The notes beneath the pieces are model-generated. The model ran no database searches, had not been told where the DNA came from, and saw only the letters and a program-made list of their open reading frames with translations. Made by a program: the position numbers and the translations under genes. This document shows, piece by piece, positions 43,641 through 52,646 of a DNA stretch of 64,000 nt. How positions within the stretch are numbered: position 1 is the first letter of the stretch; every line of letters starts with the position of its first letter. The DNA is from Nicoliella spurrieriana (GTDB lineage: Bacteria > Bacillota > Bacilli > Lactobacillales > Lactobacillaceae): positions 744,001 to 808,000 of the forward strand of contig NZ_CP093361.1 in assembly GCF_023380205.1 (NCBI RefSeq), read 5' to 3'.

Positions 43641-44441
43641 ATGAATAAGAATACTAATAAGGAACACTATCGTCTATACAAATCAGGTAAAAACTGGGTT
43701 ACTACAATGATTATGACTGCAGCTGTTGCTGGAGCTGCATTTGTTGCTACTCCAAATGCACAATCAGTATTTGCTGATGCTTCTGGTTCTGCAGCTCCTG
43801 CTACTGTATCAAACGCTTCAAATGCTTCTAGTGCAGCTAGTTCTGCAAGTTCTGCTCAATCAAGTGCTACCGTTAATGTTTATTCAGGGACTAGTACTAC
43901 TACTTCAAGTAGCAGTAACTACGTTGTTAGAGTAGATAGTTCAGTATCAAGTACTGCTTCAAGTGCTACTTCAGCTTCAGCAACTCCTGCTGGTTCATCA
44001 TCTGCATCATCATCAGCTACTAGCAGTAAGGCTAAGAAGGATACTAATTCAGCTAAGAAAGTAACTAAGTCAGAAGTAACTAAGGCTAAGAAGGCTGCTG
44101 AAAAGGCTAAGAAATCAGTTGATAAGTACAAGCAGGAAGTTGCTAAGTACAAGAAGGCTGTTAAGGCTGCTAAGACTAGCAAGGCTAAGAAAGCTGCACA
44201 AAAGAAGTATAAAGCAGCCCAAAAGAAATACAAAGCAGCTGTTAAGAAGTACGATGCTGCTACCAAGAAGCACACGAAGTTAGAAAAGGCTTACAACAAG
44301 GAACACAACAAGACTACTAAGAAGTCAAAGAAGGCCACTAAAAAGACTACTAAGAAGTCAAAGAAAGCTAAAAAAGCTAAGAAGACTGCTAAGAAAACTT
44401 CCGCAAAGAAGACTTCAGCTAAAAAAGCAGCTACTAAATAA
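43641..44441 (+). CDS. YKSGKxW surface protein with long Lys/Ala tail, 266 aa
   Basis: Signal HYRLYKSGKNWVTTM with cleavage near VFAD. A short Ser/Ala/Thr region (residues about 48-125) is followed by 140 residues of strongly basic Lys/Ala/Thr helix, including KAAKTSKAKKAAQKK and TTKKSKKATKKTTKK runs. It is the shortest stalk and longest cationic tail of the four neighbours. It could bind teichoic acid, DNA or anionic polysaccharide (inference). No LPXTG. ATG 43641 follows GGAGG, and the upstream in-frame ATG lies within the ribosome binding site. Confidence 0.83.
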   Translation: MNKNTNKEHYRLYKSGKNWVTTMIMTAAVAGAAFVATPNAQSVFADASGSAAPATVSNASNASSAASSASSAQSSATVNVYSGTSTTTSSSSNYVVRVDSSVSSTASSATSASATPAGSSSASSSATSSKAKKDTNSAKKVTKSEVTKAKKAAEKAKKSVDKYKQEVAKYKKAVKAAKTSKAKKAAQKKYKAAQKKYKAAVKKYDAATKKHTKLEKAYNKEHNKTTKKSKKATKKTTKKSKKAKKAKKTAKKTSAKKTSAKKAATK

Positions 44442-44460
44442 TTAATACTAATTAATTTTA

Positions 44461-44496
44461 AGGGATAATTGACGATTTAGTCAGTTATCCTTTTTT
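44461..44496 (+). terminator. rho-independent terminator
   Basis: AGGGATAATTGAC / GTCAGTTATCCTT stem followed by six T. Confidence 0.85.
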
Positions 44497-44507
44497 ATTT
44501 GATTAAA

Positions 44508-44545
44508 GAAAAACCGAGATTGGAATTTTCCAGTCTCGGTTTTTA
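44508..44545 (-). terminator. terminator of phosphoglucomutase gene
   Basis: Palindrome ACCGAGATTGGA / TCCAGTCTCGGT with T-runs on both strands. It lies just after the minus-strand stop. Confidence 0.85.
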
Positions 44546-44549
44546 TCTA

Positions 44550-46292
44550 CTATTTAGTTAATTTTTCAATTAATTCATGAATCGCTTGCACGTACTTATC
44601 AAGTCGCTGCATTGCTTCGTCCTTAGACTGATCTTCAACGCCAACGTAGAACTTGACTTTGGGTTCGGTTCCAGAAGGGCGGATTGTGATCCACGTTCCA
44701 TCATCGAGCCAGTACTTTAAGACGTTTGATTGTGGCATGTCAATGGTTTCGGTAGTGCCATCATCGATTGTCCGGGTGGCGGTTTGGAAGTCTTCCATTG
44801 ATTTGACGTGTTCACCCGCGAATTCGGTCATCGGGTCGTTTCTGAGGCTTTCCATAATCGCAGCCATCTTCTTTTGTCCTTCGAGGCCTTCGAATAGTTT
44901 TGAAATCGTTTTTTCTTCAAAGTAACCGTATTTTTGGTACATTTCTTGGAGCCCGTCGTAAAGTGTCATCCCCCGTTGCTTATAGTAAGCAGCAACTTCG
45001 GCTAACATCATCGTCGATTGGATTGCATCCTTATCGCGCACGAACGGCCGGATTAAGTAGCCATAACTTTCTTCAAAGCCAAATTGGAAGGTGTGTTGGT
45101 GGTTTTCTTCAAAGGTCTTGATTTGTTCGGCAATGTATTTAAAGCCGGTCAAGACGTTCTTGGTATCGACGTGGTAGTGAGCGGCAATCTTAGTGGCCAG
45201 TTCGGTCGAGACGATGGACTTCACGATGATTCCATTGTCAGGGAGCGTGCATAATTCCTGCTTAGCTTGGAGGATGTAGTTTAGCATTACGCTGGCAATT
45301 TGGTTTCCGGTCATCAATTGGTATTCGCCATCCGGTTGTCTGACTGCTGCCCCAAGCCGGTCGGCATCCGGATCGGTTTCGATTAGGATATCAGCATCGA
45401 CTTGCTTCCCGAGTTTAATTGCCAGGTCGAATGCTTCCCGGTATTCCGGGTTCGGGTGTGGGGTGGTTGGAAATTCAGGGTCGGCAATCGTTTGTGCGGT
45501 CACCATTTCAAAGTTCTTAAAGCCGGCAGTCGAGAGTGCCCGGCGGCCGATGTTCTTCCCGGCACCATGTAATGGCGAGTAAACAAACTTCAGGTCCTTA
45601 CCGACGGTGTTAATTAAATCAGCATTAATATTGACCTGTTTGGCTTCGTCTAGGTACGCTTGGTCAATGTCTTCACCGACAACGCTAAGCAGTCCCTGCG
45701 CCCTTAAATCGCGAATTTCAAGCGTTTTAATTGCGAACAGGTCGCTAGCTTTGTGGGCGGATTCGGTAATGATTGTGGATTCCTTTGGTGGCATTTGGCC
45801 CCCGTCCTCACCGTAGATTTTAAAACCGTTGTACTGCTTAGGATTATGGGAGGCGGTGATCATGATTCCGGCGTAGGTGTGTAAGTGGCGCACCGCAAAT
45901 GATAGTTCGGGCACCGGTCTGATGTCATCGACGATGAACGACTTAATACCGTGTGCACCGAGCACCTGGGCAGCATTGTAGGCGAAGTCGCGTGAACCGT
46001 ACCGGGGGTCAAAGCTAATTGCGACCCCGCGGGCCTTATCGCTTGGATCCAGTTGGTCCATTAGCATCGCAAGCCCTTCGGTCGCTTGCCTTACCGTGTA
46101 AATGTTCATCCGGTTCAAACCGGCTCCGATGATGCCCCGCATCCCGGCGGTCCCAAATGATAGGGTCGCCCCGAAGGCGTCGGTGATTTGAGCTGCGTCA
46201 TTTTCCATCGCCCGTAGTTCATGTTTTAAATCGACTGGCATGTCTGGTTCATTGCGCCATTGTTCGTAAGTTGATTTGATCTTTTCATCCAT
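44550..46292 (-). CDS. phosphoglucomutase/phosphomannomutase, 580 aa
   Basis: Alpha-phosphohexomutase with all landmarks: FGTAGMRGIIG near the N-terminus, phosphoserine loop TASHNPKQYNG (Ser148), metal-binding DPDADRLG, sugar-binding GFEESYGY and phosphate-binding RPSGTEPKVKFY near the C-terminus. Length matches PgcA-type enzymes of Firmicutes. It interconverts glucose-1-phosphate and glucose-6-phosphate in the cytosol, linking sugar catabolism to UDP-glucose and cell-envelope sugars. ATG follows AGAGGAA. Monocistronic. Confidence 0.95.
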   Translation of the reverse strand: MDEKIKSTYEQWRNEPDMPVDLKHELRAMENDAAQITDAFGATLSFGTAGMRGIIGAGLNRMNIYTVRQATEGLAMLMDQLDPSDKARGVAISFDPRYGSRDFAYNAAQVLGAHGIKSFIVDDIRPVPELSFAVRHLHTYAGIMITASHNPKQYNGFKIYGEDGGQMPPKESTIITESAHKASDLFAIKTLEIRDLRAQGLLSVVGEDIDQAYLDEAKQVNINADLINTVGKDLKFVYSPLHGAGKNIGRRALSTAGFKNFEMVTAQTIADPEFPTTPHPNPEYREAFDLAIKLGKQVDADILIETDPDADRLGAAVRQPDGEYQLMTGNQIASVMLNYILQAKQELCTLPDNGIIVKSIVSTELATKIAAHYHVDTKNVLTGFKYIAEQIKTFEENHQHTFQFGFEESYGYLIRPFVRDKDAIQSTMMLAEVAAYYKQRGMTLYDGLQEMYQKYGYFEEKTISKLFEGLEGQKKMAAIMESLRNDPMTEFAGEHVKSMEDFQTATRTIDDGTTETIDMPQSNVLKYWLDDGTWITIRPSGTEPKVKFYVGVEDQSKDEAMQRLDKYVQAIHELIEKLTK

Positions 46293-46513
46293 AGTATAAT
46301 TCCTCTCTTTAATGGAACTGAATTAGTATGTAGCTTGGTTAATTGAACACTTCAAATTATAATTCAAACGCTGAATTTAAGTCAATTCAGGGCGGTGAAA
46401 TTAAACGATTCATAACTAAAAGCTAATCAGATGTTACAAAATAGATTATGTATCACATTATTAAATTTGCGCAGATCGTCTTGAAAAATTGCATTAAATG
46501 GGTCTTTTCATGT

Positions 46514-46519
46514 TATAAT
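46514..46519 (+). promoter_or_regulatory. fab operon promoter, extended -10
   Basis: TGTTATAAT extended -10 element with a weak -35. It is the only strong promoter-like site before fabH. Confidence 0.6.
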
Positions 46520-46529
46520 ATATCGTTGT

Positions 46530-46554
46530 CAATTAAACTTACCATTTTTAATTG
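46530..46554 (+). promoter_or_regulatory. dyad at fab transcription start, candidate operator
   Basis: Perfect 8-bp inverted repeat CAATTAAA / TTTAATTG with a 9-base centre, beginning about 10 bases after the -10 box. It may be a repressor site or a leader hairpin. Confidence 0.45.
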
Positions 46555-46631
46555 GCTCAATCTTTAGATGTGAGCTATGATAAGCATTGAAGCATCAGGA
46601 ATTACCATCACATGGATATTAAGGAGATATT

Positions 46632-47615
46632 ATGAGTACTTTTTCAATTATGGCGACCGCTAAAGCTGTTCCAGATCGAGTGGTCACTAATGATGATCTA
46701 GCTCAAATAATGGACACTTCCGATGAATGGATCAGTCGACGGACCGGGATTAAGCGCCGGCACGTCGTTACCGATGAGACCAATACTTCGCTCGCGACAA
46801 ACGTAGCTAAGCAATTATTAGCGAAGACCCACGTTAGCCCAGAAGCAATTGACTTCATCATTGTAGCGACGATGTCTGGCGATCAATTAATGCCATCGAC
46901 TGCCGCAGCCGTTCAGGGGCAGCTCAAGGCGGGCCACGCCTTAGCCTTTGACATCAGTGCTGCGTGTTCTGGATTCTCATACGGTTTGGACGTAATGAAC
47001 GCGCTACTTGCGACCCATCCGGATTCGACTGGAATCTTGATTGGGAGCGAAGCATTGAGCAAGCTCATTGACTGGCACGACCGCACGACCGCCGTCTTAT
47101 TCGGCGATGGTGCCGGTGGCTTGTTGGTCACCAACCGCAGTGTGGATGCACAGGGCCAATTTTTATCCGGCCAGCTCGATACCTATGGGGCTGACGGCGA
47201 TTCACTGACGATGGGTAAGATTGCGAACCGCTCGCCGTTTACCGACGGGCAGGCCCAATCAGACCTCCCATTACACATGGATGGCCACCGGGTCTTTGAC
47301 TTTGCAATCCGCCGGGTCCCAGAATCGATTCAAAATGCGGTCGCTCAGGCCGGCCTTAAGCTATCCGACGTGGACTTTTTTATCTTACACCAAGCCAATC
47401 AACGCATCGTCAAGAGCGTTGCCCGCAAGTTAAAATTACCGTTTGATGACCGGTTCCCGATTAATATCGACGAATACGGAAACACTTCAGCGGCGAGCGA
47501 AGCGATTCTACTCGCTGAGTTAGTGGCAGCCGGTAAGGTTAAGCGCGGGGACATCCTAGTGATGGCCGGCTTTGGTGGCGGTCTAACGACCGGAACTGTT
47601 GTAATTAAATATTAG
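46632..47615 (+). CDS. fabH: beta-ketoacyl-ACP synthase III, 327 aa
   Basis: Starts fatty-acid synthesis by condensing acetyl-CoA with malonyl-ACP. Catalytic Cys112 in ISAACSGF, His in LHQANQRI and Asn in YGNTSAAS are all present, with EWISRRTGIKRRH near the N-terminus. Full length for FabH. ATG follows AAGGAG. First gene of a 13-gene operon on one strand with short gaps throughout. Confidence 0.96.
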   Translation: MSTFSIMATAKAVPDRVVTNDDLAQIMDTSDEWISRRTGIKRRHVVTDETNTSLATNVAKQLLAKTHVSPEAIDFIIVATMSGDQLMPSTAAAVQGQLKAGHALAFDISAACSGFSYGLDVMNALLATHPDSTGILIGSEALSKLIDWHDRTTAVLFGDGAGGLLVTNRSVDAQGQFLSGQLDTYGADGDSLTMGKIANRSPFTDGQAQSDLPLHMDGHRVFDFAIRRVPESIQNAVAQAGLKLSDVDFFILHQANQRIVKSVARKLKLPFDDRFPINIDEYGNTSAASEAILLAELVAAGKVKRGDILVMAGFGGGLTTGTVVIKY

Positions 47616-47645
47616 AATTTAAACTTTATGGAGAGTGAATTAAAC

Positions 47646-47894
47646 ATGGCAGACAAGAACGCAATTTTCGACAAGATCAAATCAATCGTAGAAGACCAAA
47701 CTGACGATGTAAAGGCAGACGACATTAAGTTAGACACTAACTTCAAGGAAGACCTTGACCTTGATAGTTTAGATATTTTCGAAATCATCGACGAATTAGA
47801 AGATGAATACGATATTGAAATCGACAGTGACAACGACATGTCCACTGTTCAACAATTAGTTGATTACGTTGCAGGTCAAGTTGACGCTAACTAA
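47646..47894 (+). CDS. acpP: acyl carrier protein, 82 aa
   Basis: Acidic four-helix carrier with the phosphopantetheine site Ser41 in DLDLDSLD. The carrier holds the growing acyl chain for all steps in this operon. ATG 47646 is used because GGAGA lies upstream. The longer reading from 47628 has no ribosome binding site. The Sfp-type transferase at 54215 may load it. Confidence 0.94.
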   Translation: MADKNAIFDKIKSIVEDQTDDVKADDIKLDTNFKEDLDLDSLDIFEIIDELEDEYDIEIDSDNDMSTVQQLVDYVAGQVDAN

Positions 47895-47923
47895 TTAGAA
47901 CCACTTGATTAGGAGGGTTTATT

Positions 47924-48826
47924 TTGAATCTCTGTTATTTATTTAGCGGTCAGGGAAGTCAGTTTGCAAACATGGGTCAAGACTTATACCAGACCGAACC
48001 GCTGTACAAACAGACGGTCGATGAAGCATCAGATGTATTGAATTTAGACCTAGCCGATCCTAAAAATTTTGATGATCCAGCAAACGTTCAAATTGCCATT
48101 TTGACCATGAGCACTGGGATTGCCCGTTTATTAGACGCGCAGTTACCAATGCCTAAGGCAATGTTTGGACTCAGTCTGGGAGAGTATAGTGCTTTGGTAT
48201 CTGCTAAAGCACTTTCTTTTCAATCTGGACTAAAATTAGTTCAGGATCGGTCTAGGTACATGGATGCAGCGGGGCGGGCCAATCCGGGCGCCATGGCGGC
48301 GGTTTTAAACCTCGCTCCCGACGTCGTTGCTTCCGTTTGTGATGCAATCGATGGGGTCTACCCTGCGAACTTCAATACGGAAAAGCAAACCGTGATCGGT
48401 GGGCAAGCCGATGCAGTCGCACAGGCCAGTGTGGCCCTTAAGCAACAGGGGGCTAAGCGCGTCGTGCCACTCAAGGTCGCCGTGGCTTCCCACACCCCGT
48501 TGATGCAGCCCGCTAGCGAACAGCTAGCGACCCGCTTAGCTTCGGTCGAATTTGATGCACCGCAAACGACCGTCTTGAGTAACACCTTAGTGGCACCGTT
48601 TACAAAGGAGAACCTCAAGGACACGTTGGTCAAGCAGCTGGTGAGTCCGACCCACTTCATGGGCGACGTGCAAGCCGCTGACCAACTGGGCGTGGATGCC
48701 TTCGTCGAAATCGGTCCGGGCAATACGCTCAGCAAGCTCGCCAAGAAGACCGCTAAAAAACCAACTTTCAATATCGAAAGTGTGGACACTTTAAATGATT
48801 TTAGAGCCAAATTGGAGGAATTCTAA
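47924..48826 (+). CDS. fabD: malonyl-CoA:ACP transacylase, 300 aa
   Basis: Transfers malonyl from CoA to ACP. FSGQGSQFANMG at the N-terminus, nucleophile Ser84 in GLSLGEYSAL and catalytic His in VASHTPLM. The start codon is TTG at 47924, supported by AGGAGGG 7 bases upstream. The family N-terminus fits this start. One base separates its stop from fabG. Confidence 0.95.
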   Translation: MNLCYLFSGQGSQFANMGQDLYQTEPLYKQTVDEASDVLNLDLADPKNFDDPANVQIAILTMSTGIARLLDAQLPMPKAMFGLSLGEYSALVSAKALSFQSGLKLVQDRSRYMDAAGRANPGAMAAVLNLAPDVVASVCDAIDGVYPANFNTEKQTVIGGQADAVAQASVALKQQGAKRVVPLKVAVASHTPLMQPASEQLATRLASVEFDAPQTTVLSNTLVAPFTKENLKDTLVKQLVSPTHFMGDVQAADQLGVDAFVEIGPGNTLSKLAKKTAKKPTFNIESVDTLNDFRAKLEEF

Positions 48827-48827
48827 G

Positions 48828-49562
48828 ATGACTGACAAACGCGTAATTTTAATTACCGGTGGGACCAAGGGGATTGGGCTCGCAACTGCCCAATTACTAG
48901 CGAAAGATTCCGCTAACCTCGTGGTCGTAAATGCCCACCGGGCATTGGGGGCTGAAAAGACCGCTGCGTTAAAGGAACAATTCGCAAATGATATCGACGT
49001 CGTAATCGGTGACGTGGCTAAGGAAGCAGACGCTAAGCGGATGCTAGCCGAAGTCATTGAACGCCATGGGACGATCGACGCATTGGTGAATAACGCTGGA
49101 ATCACCCAGGACAAGCTCTTGACTAGAATGGGGACCGACTCATTTGAAGAGGTGCTACGGACCAACTTGGTCGGAGCCTTTAACATGACGAAATTTGCGA
49201 TGAAGACGATGCAAAAGAAGCGCACTGGGAGCATTGTGAACCTTTCCAGTATTGCTGGGTTGCACGGGAACATCGGGCAAGCCAATTACTCCGCAAGTAA
49301 GGCCGGGTTAGTCGGGTTGACTAAGACCACCGCCCAAGAAGGGGCGTTACGTGGGATTCGTTGTAACGCCGTGGCACCGGGGATGGTGAAGTCCGATATG
49401 ACCGACAAGTTAAGCGACCGGAATATCGAAAAGTGGGAACAACAAATTCCATTGGGCCGCTTCGGCGATCCTGCTGACATTGCGGATGCAATTCAGTTCT
49501 TATTGAACAACAGCTACATTACCGGTCAAGTAATCACCTTAGATGGTGGTTTGACGATTTAA
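48828..49562 (+). CDS. fabG: 3-oxoacyl-ACP reductase, 244 aa
   Basis: NADPH-dependent SDR reductase: cofactor motif GGTKGIG (residues about 10-16), NNAG, catalytic Ser in NLSSIAG, YSASKAG (Tyr-x3-Lys), and C-terminal GQVITLDGGL. Start ATG 48828, directly after the fabD stop, with AGGAATTC upstream. The longer frame into fabD is rejected. It reduces beta-ketoacyl-ACP. Confidence 0.95.
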   Translation: MTDKRVILITGGTKGIGLATAQLLAKDSANLVVVNAHRALGAEKTAALKEQFANDIDVVIGDVAKEADAKRMLAEVIERHGTIDALVNNAGITQDKLLTRMGTDSFEEVLRTNLVGAFNMTKFAMKTMQKKRTGSIVNLSSIAGLHGNIGQANYSASKAGLVGLTKTTAQEGALRGIRCNAVAPGMVKSDMTDKLSDRNIEKWEQQIPLGRFGDPADIADAIQFLLNNSYITGQVITLDGGLTI

Positions 49563-49587
49563 GAAGAAAGATTAGGAGTTTTTGTAA

Positions 49588-50013
49588 ATGGATGAACAAG
49601 ATGTCGAGAAGTTAATTGATAAGTTCGACCAGTCGAATTTGACCGAGTTAAGAATTGACGGTCAATTATACTTTAGTAAGCTAGACCATCCTGCTCAAGT
49701 GACCGCCCAACCGGCTGCCCCTGCTGCTAGTCCTGCCGCTCCCCAAACCAAGGCGGCGACTGCTAACAACGCCGGTGCGAAGATTAAGGCGCCACTAGTT
49801 GGAATCGTCTACTTTGCACCAAGTCCAGACAAGCCGGTCTTCAAAGCGGTCGGCGACCACGTTAAAAAGGGTGAGACCGTCTGTGTGATCGAAGCAATGA
49901 AGGTCATCAACGACGTGAAGAGTCCGGTTTCTGGAACGATTACCAAGCAGTTAGTATCCGATGGTGACATGGTCGAATACGACCAACCCATCTTTGCAAT
50001 CGAGGAGGACTAA
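49588..50013 (+). CDS. accB: acetyl-CoA carboxylase biotin carboxyl carrier protein, 141 aa
   Basis: N-terminal helical part, an Ala/Pro-rich hinge (about 35-60) and a biotinyl domain with biotinylated Lys105 in EAMKV and the thumb-like KAPLVGIVYFAPSPDKPVF region. It carries carboxybiotin between AccC and AccAD. Three bases separate its stop from the next gene. Confidence 0.95.
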   Translation: MDEQDVEKLIDKFDQSNLTELRIDGQLYFSKLDHPAQVTAQPAAPAASPAAPQTKAATANNAGAKIKAPLVGIVYFAPSPDKPVFKAVGDHVKKGETVCVIEAMKVINDVKSPVSGTITKQLVSDGDMVEYDQPIFAIEED

Positions 50014-50016
50014 ATC

Positions 50017-50427
50017 GTGAGTTTCGAAGTTGATAAATTTATCCCCCAACGCTACCCGTTTCAAATGATCGATCAAATCGATGAAGTGCGGCCTGGCGAG
50101 GGGTCCAAAGCAACTAAGTACTTAACGATCAATGAATGGTTTTTCCAAGGTCAAAATAATCCCGTGATGCCACGACCAATCGTGCTAGAATGCCTAGCAC
50201 AAACGGGCGTGGTTTCGCTGTTATCAATGCCAGAATATGAGGGCCACAACGTCTTCTTTGGTGGGATTAAGGACGCCGAATATCAAGACGACTTCAGACC
50301 GGGAGACACATTATCATTAGCCGTTGAGATGACCAAGTTAAAGCGCCAAATCGGCGTGGGGCATGGGACGGTGACCCGCGATGGCGTGGTCATCTGTACC
50401 GCTGACTTAGTCTTTGCGATTGAATAG
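50017..50427 (+). CDS. FabZ-like protein lacking the catalytic His, 136 aa
   Basis: Hotdog-fold protein in the place where lactobacilli usually carry a second fabZ (between accB and accC). The start PQRYPFQMIDQIDEV is typical of FabZ, but the active-site run reads FFQGQNNPVMPRP instead of FFQGHFPGNPVMPGV. His is replaced by Gln46, two residues are missing, and PG is replaced by RP. The catalytic Glu58 (LECLAQ) is kept. Dehydration by the normal mechanism is unlikely, so it may be structural, modulatory or specialised. A complete FabZ is encoded further down. Starts with GTG behind AGGAGG. Confidence 0.85.
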   Translation: MSFEVDKFIPQRYPFQMIDQIDEVRPGEGSKATKYLTINEWFFQGQNNPVMPRPIVLECLAQTGVVSLLSMPEYEGHNVFFGGIKDAEYQDDFRPGDTLSLAVEMTKLKRQIGVGHGTVTRDGVVICTADLVFAIE

Positions 50428-50442
50428 ATAAAGGATGGTTTG

Positions 50443-51825
50443 ATGTTTAAGAAAGTATTGATAGCCAACCGGGGTGAGATTGCGGTCCAAATCATCCGGG
50501 CGCTGCGCGAAATGGGGATTCAATCAGTAGCCGTGTATTCGACTGCTGATCAGGATAGCCTGTTCGTTAAGCTTGCCGATGAAGCCGTTTGTATCGGTGG
50601 TCCGCAACCGGGTGAATCATATTTAAATATGGAAGCAATCATTGATACCGCCGTTTTGACCGGCAGTGATGCAATCCATCCGGGATATGGCTTTCTATCC
50701 GAAAACGCTGAGTTCGCTGAACTCTGTGAACAATGCCACATCAAGTTCATTGGCCCCAGTGCCAGCGTGATCGATTTGATGGGGAACAAGGCCCATGCTA
50801 AGGCCACGATGAAACAGGCCGGGGTGCCCACGATTCCGGGGAGTGATGGAGCGGTTAAGACCGTCGATGATGCCATCACGGCCGCTAATCAAATTGGGTA
50901 TCCGGTAATGTTAAAGGCCGCCGCTGGTGGTGGTGGGAAGGGAATCCGCAAGGTCGTTGATGACGACGCCATGCGGGCAATCTATCCGACCACCCAGCGT
51001 GAAATTAGATTGTCGTTCGATGATGATACGCTCTACTTGGAAAAGGATCTAAGCGATGCTAAGCACATTGAAATGCAGGCGATTGCTGATCAAGCCGGCC
51101 ACGTCGTGTACTTTCCCGAACGGGACTGTTCACTGCAACGCGGGCACCAAAAGATCATCGAAGAAAGCCCCTGCATGTTAGTGAGCCAAGAGCAACGTGA
51201 CTACCTGGGTTCACTAGTGGTCAAAGCAATGCAGGAGATCGGGTATGAAAATACCGGGACGATTGAATTTCTGCTCGACGAAAAGAACATGCAGTTCTAC
51301 TTCATGGAAATGAACACCAGGCTACAGGTCGAACACACCGTTACCGAAGAAGTGGCGGGCGTGGAATTGATCAAGTCCCAGGTCATGGTGGCCCAGGGCG
51401 AAAGCTTGCCATATACGCAGGCTGACTGTGCACCGAAGGGCTTTGCAATTGAATGTCGAATTAATGCTGAAAACCCAGCGACTGGTTTTACGCCATCGCC
51501 AGGTAAGATTAAGGCGCTCCGCTTCCCATTTGGGACCAAGGGCGTTCGCATCGATGCCGGGGTCGAAGCGGGGGATGTGATTTCGCCGTTCTACGATTCG
51601 ATGATTGCGAAGCTCATCGTGCACATGCCGACGAAGGCCCAGGCGGTCAATAAGATGCGCCGGGTCATCAAGGAATTTAAGATCGAGGGCGTGGCGACGA
51701 ACCAAGCCTTCCTCTACGACCTCCTTGACGACGAGCACTTCAAGGCCAGTGACTTTAATAATATGTACATTGAGAATTCATTTTTGAAAGCGTGGTTGAA
51801 TAAAAATGACACAACCAAATCATGA
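50443..51825 (+). CDS. accC: biotin carboxylase subunit of acetyl-CoA carboxylase, 460 aa
   Basis: ATP-grasp enzyme: FKKVLIANRGEIAVQIIRAL at the N-terminus, HPGYGFLSEN, glycine-rich KAAAGGGGKGIRKV, FMEMNTRLQVEHTVTE. ATG 50443 follows AAAGGATG. Carboxylates biotin on AccB. Its 3' end overlaps accD by 20 bases, so the two are translationally coupled. Confidence 0.96.
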   Translation: MFKKVLIANRGEIAVQIIRALREMGIQSVAVYSTADQDSLFVKLADEAVCIGGPQPGESYLNMEAIIDTAVLTGSDAIHPGYGFLSENAEFAELCEQCHIKFIGPSASVIDLMGNKAHAKATMKQAGVPTIPGSDGAVKTVDDAITAANQIGYPVMLKAAAGGGGKGIRKVVDDDAMRAIYPTTQREIRLSFDDDTLYLEKDLSDAKHIEMQAIADQAGHVVYFPERDCSLQRGHQKIIEESPCMLVSQEQRDYLGSLVVKAMQEIGYENTGTIEFLLDEKNMQFYFMEMNTRLQVEHTVTEEVAGVELIKSQVMVAQGESLPYTQADCAPKGFAIECRINAENPATGFTPSPGKIKALRFPFGTKGVRIDAGVEAGDVISPFYDSMIAKLIVHMPTKAQAVNKMRRVIKEFKIEGVATNQAFLYDLLDDEHFKASDFNNMYIENSFLKAWLNKNDTTKS

Positions 51826-52633
51826 AGCCACCCATGACGACTACCAAGCCCGCATGGACCGGATTCCAGACCACCTCTTTGTGAAGTGCCCGATTTGTGA
51901 GACCAGCTTCTATTCCAAGAAGCTCGGCCGGTTCAACGAGTGTCCAAATTGCCACTACGGGTTTCGGATTGGCGCTCAACAACGGATCGATTTGATTTGT
52001 GATCCGGATTCATTTGAAGAATTGGATGCGCAAATCAAAGCACCGGAGCGCTTCAGTGACGATGCGAAGTACATGGGTAAGCTAGCGAAAGCGCGCAAGG
52101 CGACGGCCATGGATGAAAGCGTCATGACTGGCATTGGTAAGATTGACGGCCATCCAGTCGGCATCGGGGTCATGGATTCCCGCTTTATCATGGGGAGCCT
52201 AGGGACCGCGACGGGTGAAAAAATCACCCGGTTATTCGAACGGTGTACGCTCGATGGGCTGCCGGTCATCATGTTCACCGCCTCTGGTGGTGCCCGGATG
52301 CAAGAGGGCATCAATTCATTGATGCAAATGGCGAAGGTGTCCACGGCAGTTGCTGATCATGCAAAACAGGGCTTATTATACATAAGCGTCCTGACTGATC
52401 CAACGACCGGTGGGGTGACCGCTAGTTTTGCAATGGAAGGCGACATTTTGATCAGCGAACCGCATACGCTGATCGGGTTTGCTGGTCGCCGGGTGATCGA
52501 AAAAACGATTCAACAGGTTCCACCGAAAGATTTTCAACGGGCGGAAACGTTGCTCAAGAACGGCTTTTTGGACCAAATCGTCCGGCGTCCGGACCTACGA
52601 CCGTTACTCGCCAGACTACTGGCTTGGCACTAA
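51806..52633 (+). CDS. accD: acetyl-CoA carboxylase carboxyltransferase beta subunit, 275 aa
   Basis: Zinc ribbon near the N-terminus (CPICETS...CPNCHYG, four Cys) followed by a crotonase-like carboxyltransferase domain with TASGGARMQEGINSLMQMAK and PTTGGVTASFAMEGD. Works with AccA to transfer CO2 to acetyl-CoA. Overlaps accC by 20 bases. Confidence 0.96.
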   Translation: MTQPNHEATHDDYQARMDRIPDHLFVKCPICETSFYSKKLGRFNECPNCHYGFRIGAQQRIDLICDPDSFEELDAQIKAPERFSDDAKYMGKLAKARKATAMDESVMTGIGKIDGHPVGIGVMDSRFIMGSLGTATGEKITRLFERCTLDGLPVIMFTASGGARMQEGINSLMQMAKVSTAVADHAKQGLLYISVLTDPTTGGVTASFAMEGDILISEPHTLIGFAGRRVIEKTIQQVPPKDFQRAETLLKNGFLDQIVRRPDLRPLLARLLAWH

Positions 52634-52646
52634 TTAAGGAGGACTG

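Larger units (their letters stand above)
46293..46631. other. 339-bp divergent region with fab operon promoter
   Basis: Between the minus-strand mutase gene and fabH. Contains the fab promoter (46514-46519), the dyad at 46530-46554 and TGTTACAAA at 46432. No gene and no fabT-like regulator gene are present. Confidence 0.6.
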
